Below, piece after piece: positions 4,261 to 7,618 of a DNA stretch of 7,618 nucleotides (position 1 is its first letter; every line of letters begins with the position of its first letter). The DNA lies in the NCBI GenBank assembly GCA_012839395.1, contig DUNJ01000228.1:1-7618 (forward strand). The letters are read 5' to 3'. Source of the DNA: Tepidimicrobium sp. Its GTDB lineage: Bacteria > Bacillota > Clostridia > Tissierellales > Tepidimicrobiaceae. The notes beneath the pieces were generated by a model. That model was not told the DNA's origin. It saw only the letters and a program-made list of their open reading frames with translations, and did not search any database. The position numbers and the translations under genes were made by a program.

Positions 4261-4992
4261 ATGTCAGTGATCTACGAGCCAAGGGGAAGGGCAAGGGAAT
4301 ATGCAGCTTTAGCCGCTAATCTGTATGCCGGTTGTGAACATGGATGTGTTTATTGTTACGCACCAAGCGCAGTTAGGAGAGCACGTGACGATTTTCACGG
4401 AGCGGTTAAACCGCGCAAAAACATCCTTGCGGGACTAGAGAAGGACGCAGAACGACTTGCCGGCTCAAAGGATAGGGTTCTCCTGAGTTTCACGACAGAC
4501 CCCTATCAACCCATTGAAGAAGAACTGGGCATTACTCGTGAGGCTATAAAGATTTTGCGCAAACATGGATTACATGTTGAGATTCTGACTAAGGGCGGAA
4601 CACGAGCTGCAAGAGATTTTGACTTGCTAATGCCAGGGGACGCGTTTGCCACGACGTTGACCTTTTTGGATGAGGATATGTCGCGAGAATGGGAACCGAA
4701 TGCAGCTCTCCCCGGTGACAGGATAAAGGCTATCAAACAGGCGCATGGCATGGGTATTGCCACATGGGCAAGCCTAGAGCCAGTCATAGACCCTGAACAG
4801 AGTTTGGAGATCATCAGGCAAACACATTCCTATGTGGATAGGTTCAAGGTTGGAACATTGAACCATCACCCACTATCCAAGACTATTGACTGGTCCAGTT
4901 TCGGTTACGAGGCCCGAGAGCTCCTTGAAGAGCTCGGGAAAGACTACTACATCAAAGATGATTTGCGAGCATATATGCAGTGCAGCGCATAA
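4261..4992 (+). CDS. SPL-like radical SAM protein (243 aa)
   Basis: ATG 4261 follows GGAGGTGG (4248-4255). Residues 25-32 are C-E-H-G-C-V-Y-C, the CxxxCxxC that binds the 4Fe-4S cluster of radical SAM enzymes, preceded by ALAANLYAG. Other hallmarks are PRKNIL (51-56), LLSFTTDPYQPIEEELG (74-90), EILTKGG (107-113), TLTFLDE (132-138), SLEPVID (171-177) and KVGTLNHHPL (196-205). These match the group usually named SPL family or Rv2578c-like radical SAM proteins, common in phages and anaerobes, with no proven reaction. Length is that of a complete core barrel with no added domain. It probably needs anaerobic or reducing conditions. It ends just before a strong terminator, so it closes this transcription unit. 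Spore photoproduct lyase is a relative only; the function is unknown. Confidence 0.88.
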   Translation: MSVIYEPRGRAREYAALAANLYAGCEHGCVYCYAPSAVRRARDDFHGAVKPRKNILAGLEKDAERLAGSKDRVLLSFTTDPYQPIEEELGITREAIKILRKHGLHVEILTKGGTRAARDFDLLMPGDAFATTLTFLDEDMSREWEPNAALPGDRIKAIKQAHGMGIATWASLEPVIDPEQSLEIIRQTHSYVDRFKVGTLNHHPLSKTIDWSSFGYEARELLEELGKDYYIKDDLRAYMQCSA

Positions 4993-5008
4993 CAATATAA
5001 ACACACAG

Positions 5009-5036
5009 AACAGCCCTTCGGGGCTGTTTCTTTTTT
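5009..5036 (+). terminator. Strong intrinsic terminator with UUCG tetraloop
   Basis: AACAGCCC (5009-5016) pairs perfectly with GGGCTGTT (5021-5028) around TTCG (5017-5020), giving the very stable C(UUCG)G loop. The tail is TTCTTTTTT (5028-5036 region). It follows the radical SAM stop and ends 17 nt before the terS start. I see no promoter between it and terS. Confidence 0.9.
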
Positions 5037-5052
5037 GCGAGGTGATACGAAT

Positions 5053-5490
5053 ATGGGGCGGCCTACAAAGTTGACGCCAGAATTGCAAGCGAAGGCGGAA
5101 AAACTCATTGCAAGCGGTAACTATGCATCTACTACATGCCGCCTGCTGGGGATAAGTGAGTCCACCTGGTATGACTGGCTAAAGCGTGGCAAGGAAAGCA
5201 AACGCAAGAATCGCTATTCGGAGTTTTCGGACGCCATTAAAAGGGCTGAGGCTGCGGCTGAGGCGCGAGCTGTAAGCGGGATCATGGCAGCAGGCCGAAA
5301 GAACTGGACTGCTTATGCATGGTATCTAGAACGCAAGTCCCCCGACCGATGGGGCCGCAAGGATAAACTTCAGCAGGAGATCTCTGGCCCGAACGGGCAG
5401 CCAGTCGAAGTTGAAATGGAGGTGGACCTGTCTTGCCTCTCCGATGAGGAGCTGAGGACCCTTGTTGCCATACAACAGAAACTCAACTGA
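5053..5490 (+). CDS. terS: Terminase small subunit (145 aa)
   Basis: ATG 5053 has GAGGTGAT (5039-5046), almost the full anti-SD complement. The in-frame TTG at 5035 lies in the terminator T-run and is unlikely. Residues 1-12 MGRPTKLTPELQ and 22-46 NYASTTCRLLGISESTWYDW form the N-terminal helix-turn-helix that recognises the packaging start site. Residues 55-78 are an Ala/Glu-rich helix (SDAIKRAEAAAEARA) for ring assembly. WTAYAWYLERKSPDRWGRK (85-103) is common in this family of phage terminase small subunits. The acidic tail (SDEELRTL) may contact TerL. Length is typical. The subunit selects phage DNA and regulates the TerL motor. Its 3' end overlaps terL by 29 nt. Confidence 0.92.
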   Translation: MGRPTKLTPELQAKAEKLIASGNYASTTCRLLGISESTWYDWLKRGKESKRKNRYSEFSDAIKRAEAAAEARAVSGIMAAGRKNWTAYAWYLERKSPDRWGRKDKLQQEISGPNGQPVEVEMEVDLSCLSDEELRTLVAIQQKLN

Positions 5491-6853
5491 GACACTGGGG
5501 AATGAGGCCCAGCGTGAACTGGCTCGCCGGCACTTAGCCGACTTCATCGAATATGACGGTCAGGGCACATGGCAGCGTGCTAAACATCTGGAACTGCTAT
5601 GTGACCACCTAGAGGCTGTTGAGCGTGGGGAAATACTTCGCCTCATGGTGTTCATGCCACCACGACATGGAAAGTCCGAGGTGTGCTCCAAGAAGTTTCC
5701 GGCATGGTATTTGGGCAGAAACCCGGGCAAAGAGATCATCCTTTCATCGTATGCTGCAGATTTGGCATACGATTTTTCACGTATTGCCCGAGACACTCTG
5801 CGGGAACGCGGCGAGCTTTGGAATGTCAATGTTGCGTCCGATAGCTCAGCCGTGGGGCGCTGGGGCATTGAGGGACACCGTGGCGGTTGCGTAGCCGCGG
5901 GTGCCGGGGGCCCAATTACTGGCCGTGGAGCCCACTGCGCAATTATAGACGATCCATTCAAAAACGCTGAAGAGGCTGCGTCGAAAACCATTCGTGACAA
6001 GGTATGGGAATGGTATCGCAGCACATTGAGAACCAGACTTGCACCTGGTGGAGCCATCGTTCTCATTATGACTCGTTGGGACGAAGATGACCTGGCCGGC
6101 AGATTGATCAAGGAGATGGAGGCCGGTGGCGAACAGTGGGTCATCATCTCAATGGCAGCGGAAGCCGAAGAGGACGACCCATTAGGGCGTGAACTGGGCG
6201 AACTGCTGTGGCCCGAATACGGGTTTGATGCGGCATGGGCCGAGACCACCAAGCGAGCCGTTGGCACATACTTCTGGAGTGCCTTATATCAACAGCGCCC
6301 ATCGCCTGTAGAAGGCGGCATGCTAAAGCGCGGTTGGTGGCGATTCTACAGGGAGCTTCCCAGTAGTCTTGATGAGATTATTCAGTCATGGGACATGACG
6401 TTCAAGGATAGCGCCGGCACAGACTTTGTTGTTGGACAAGTGTGGGGGCGCAAAGGGGCAGACAAGTATTTGCTTGATCAGGTAAGAGATCGCATGGATT
6501 TTCCGGCGACACTAACCGCCGTTAAGGGTTTAACTTCCAAATGGCCACAAGCAACGGCTAAGCTCGTCGAAGACAAGGCAAATGGCCCTGCCGTTATTGC
6601 GATGCTTAATCAAGAGATCGAGGGCCTTATTCCCGTGGAACCCCAGGGGAGCAAAGTGGCTCGTGCTTCAGCAGTGAGCCCGCAGATTGAGGCAGGCAAC
6701 GTATATTTGCCTGACCCGAGCATAGTTCCTTGGGTGCATGACTTCATAGAAGAATGTGCTGCATTTCCCACCGGGGCGCATGATGACCAGGTGGATGCAA
6801 TGAGCCAGGCCCTCATGAGACTGAACAAACACAGAGAATTCTACTTCTTCTAG
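5462..6853 (+). CDS. terL: Terminase large subunit (463 aa)
   Basis: The protein pumps phage DNA into the prohead using ATP and cuts it. The ATPase domain has PPRHGKS (66-72, Walker A), CAIIDDPF (159-166, Walker B) and LIMTRWDEDDL (201-211, coupling motif). The RNase H-like nuclease domain has SWDMTFKD (309-316, first acid D311), LVEDKANG (368-375) and GAHDDQVDAM (438-447). Length fits the family and all key residues are present, so it should be active. The first in-frame Met is within the Walker region (residue 62), so TTG 5462 is chosen. It has AGGAG at 5447-5451 and overlaps terS, implying coupled translation. Which packaging mode (cos or pac) cannot be told from this alone. Confidence 0.95.
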   Translation: MLPYNRNSTETLGNEAQRELARRHLADFIEYDGQGTWQRAKHLELLCDHLEAVERGEILRLMVFMPPRHGKSEVCSKKFPAWYLGRNPGKEIILSSYAADLAYDFSRIARDTLRERGELWNVNVASDSSAVGRWGIEGHRGGCVAAGAGGPITGRGAHCAIIDDPFKNAEEAASKTIRDKVWEWYRSTLRTRLAPGGAIVLIMTRWDEDDLAGRLIKEMEAGGEQWVIISMAAEAEEDDPLGRELGELLWPEYGFDAAWAETTKRAVGTYFWSALYQQRPSPVEGGMLKRGWWRFYRELPSSLDEIIQSWDMTFKDSAGTDFVVGQVWGRKGADKYLLDQVRDRMDFPATLTAVKGLTSKWPQATAKLVEDKANGPAVIAMLNQEIEGLIPVEPQGSKVARASAVSPQIEAGNVYLPDPSIVPWVHDFIEECAAFPTGAHDDQVDAMSQALMRLNKHREFYFF

Positions 6854-6872
6854 GGAGGCGGTGACGAACGTT

Positions 6873-7618
6873 GTGAAATTTACTGAACGAGTGGGCGCGG
6901 CTTGGCAGGCATTGACGGGCAAGTCGGCAGGATCATCGTTAAGTGATGATACCGAAAGCATGATGGCAAAGATGGTGCCTCAGCGACAACCTCCGCGGAG
7001 GGGAACCTGGGAACTGCTTAGTGCTTATGGCGAGATGCCGTGGCTCAGAACGGCCGTGAGCCGTGTCAGCTACAAAGTCGCCGCTACCCCTTGGGAGTTG
7101 TATGCGGTTAGGCCGGCGAAAGGTGAACGGGCCATTAAGTATGTCAAGGCGCAGCATGGGGACCCCCAGAGCAGGCGCTTAGCCCTAAAACAAGCACGGG
7201 CGCAATACGAGCTGGAGGAAATCGATGCACATCCGTTGCTTGACCTGCTCAACAATGCGAACTCGGCAATGACCGGGCTTACAGCAAGGAAAACCACACA
7301 AATGTGGCTTGAACTTGTGGGCGAGGGCTCATGGCTATTGGAGCGCAATGCCCTGGGAACTCCAATTGCCTACTGGCCAATCCCGCCACATTGGGTGAGT
7401 CAAATACCTGCACCCGGCAATCCGTTCGTGGAGCTGACATTCGGAGGTTTTAGGTTCAAGATCCCGGACACAGAATTCATCTACTTTCGAGATCCTGACC
7501 CAGTGAACCCATATGGACGTGGATCAGGACTTGCCATGGCGCTTGGAGATGAACTGGAGACAGACGAGTATGCAGCGAAACATACTAAGACATGGTTCTA
7601 TAACAAGGCGATGCCACC
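6873..7618 (+). CDS. HK97-type portal protein, 3' end cut by window edge
   Basis: The open frame runs to the last base without a stop, about 249 codons shown, where a full portal is about 400-500. Key stretches are TWELLSAYGEMPWLRTAV near the N-terminus, HPLLDLLNNAN, MWLELVGEGSWLLERNALG, YWPIPPHWV, and VNPYGRGSGLAMALGDELE, then YAAKHTKTWFYNKAMP. The P-x-G-x-S-x-L...N-A/G-P pattern is characteristic of HK97-family portals. The portal forms the dodecameric ring through which TerL threads DNA. The start is GTG 6873 with GGCGGTGA (6857-6864). GTG 6861 in the same frame is possible but only 2 nt from GGGAGG. It lies 19 nt after terL. Confidence 0.92.
   Translation, partial: MKFTERVGAAWQALTGKSAGSSLSDDTESMMAKMVPQRQPPRRGTWELLSAYGEMPWLRTAVSRVSYKVAATPWELYAVRPAKGERAIKYVKAQHGDPQSRRLALKQARAQYELEEIDAHPLLDLLNNANSAMTGLTARKTTQMWLELVGEGSWLLERNALGTPIAYWPIPPHWVSQIPAPGNPFVELTFGGFRFKIPDTEFIYFRDPDPVNPYGRGSGLAMALGDELETDEYAAKHTKTWFYNKAMP

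Noticed and set aside
5560..6267. Minus-strand 235-aa open frame
   Set aside because: It is antisense to the well-supported terL core and has Ser/Arg/Pro-rich composition typical of a shadow frame.
1..7618. CRISPR array or insertion sequence
   Set aside because: I found no regularly spaced direct repeats and no transposase motif or terminal inverted repeats.

Overview
The window looks like part of the genome of a tailed double-stranded DNA phage or prophage, read entirely on the + strand. The right end is a standard head-packaging block: small terminase, large terminase and the start of an HK97-type portal protein. Strong Shine-Dalgarno sequences, frequent GTG/TTG starts and an ArpU/RinA/sigma-like late regulator suggest a Gram-positive (Firmicutes-like) host. 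The host assignment is inference; nothing in the window names a species.

Layout. 1-1620: four small genes in a tight row. They encode a 49-aa DUF2292-like protein, a 149-aa protein resembling the DUF7336 type, a free-standing CHC2-like zinc-ribbon protein and a 170-aa coiled-coil/HTH regulator. Two copies of an imperfect, structured intergenic element (40-92 and 763-819) show compensatory base changes. 1621-2400: an RNA-gene region. It has a possible promoter, a terminator-like hairpin, an unusual 83-nt tmRNA-like RNA (1737-1819), two small cysteine-containing ORFs and a tRNA array Gln(UUG)-Glu(UUC)-Ile(GAU). 2423-2782: HNH endonuclease. 2783-3020: non-coding, rich in inverted repeats and GCATA/TATGC words. 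3021-4992: a ParB/Srx-domain protein, an overlapping SAM methyltransferase and an SPL-like radical SAM protein, closed by a strong UUCG terminator. 5053-7618: terS, terL and portal (cut by the window edge).

How it may work together. The regulator at 1108-1620 sits where phages place the late-gene activator, and the packaging genes follow. The RNA genes and the methyltransferase/radical SAM genes between them look like accessory cargo.

The most striking item is at 1737-1819. The RNA has every part of the tRNA-like domain of tmRNA: a 7-bp acceptor with G3-U70, the GG-N-UUCGACG D-loop, a P2 helix, a T-arm and ACCA. In place of the mRNA-like domain and pseudoknots (hundreds of nucleotides) it has a loop of only 16-18 nt. 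It has no anticodon arm and no tag reading frame with a stop. It would be predicted to be alanylated and perhaps bound by SmpB, yet could not tag proteins. I consider it the best candidate here for something undescribed.
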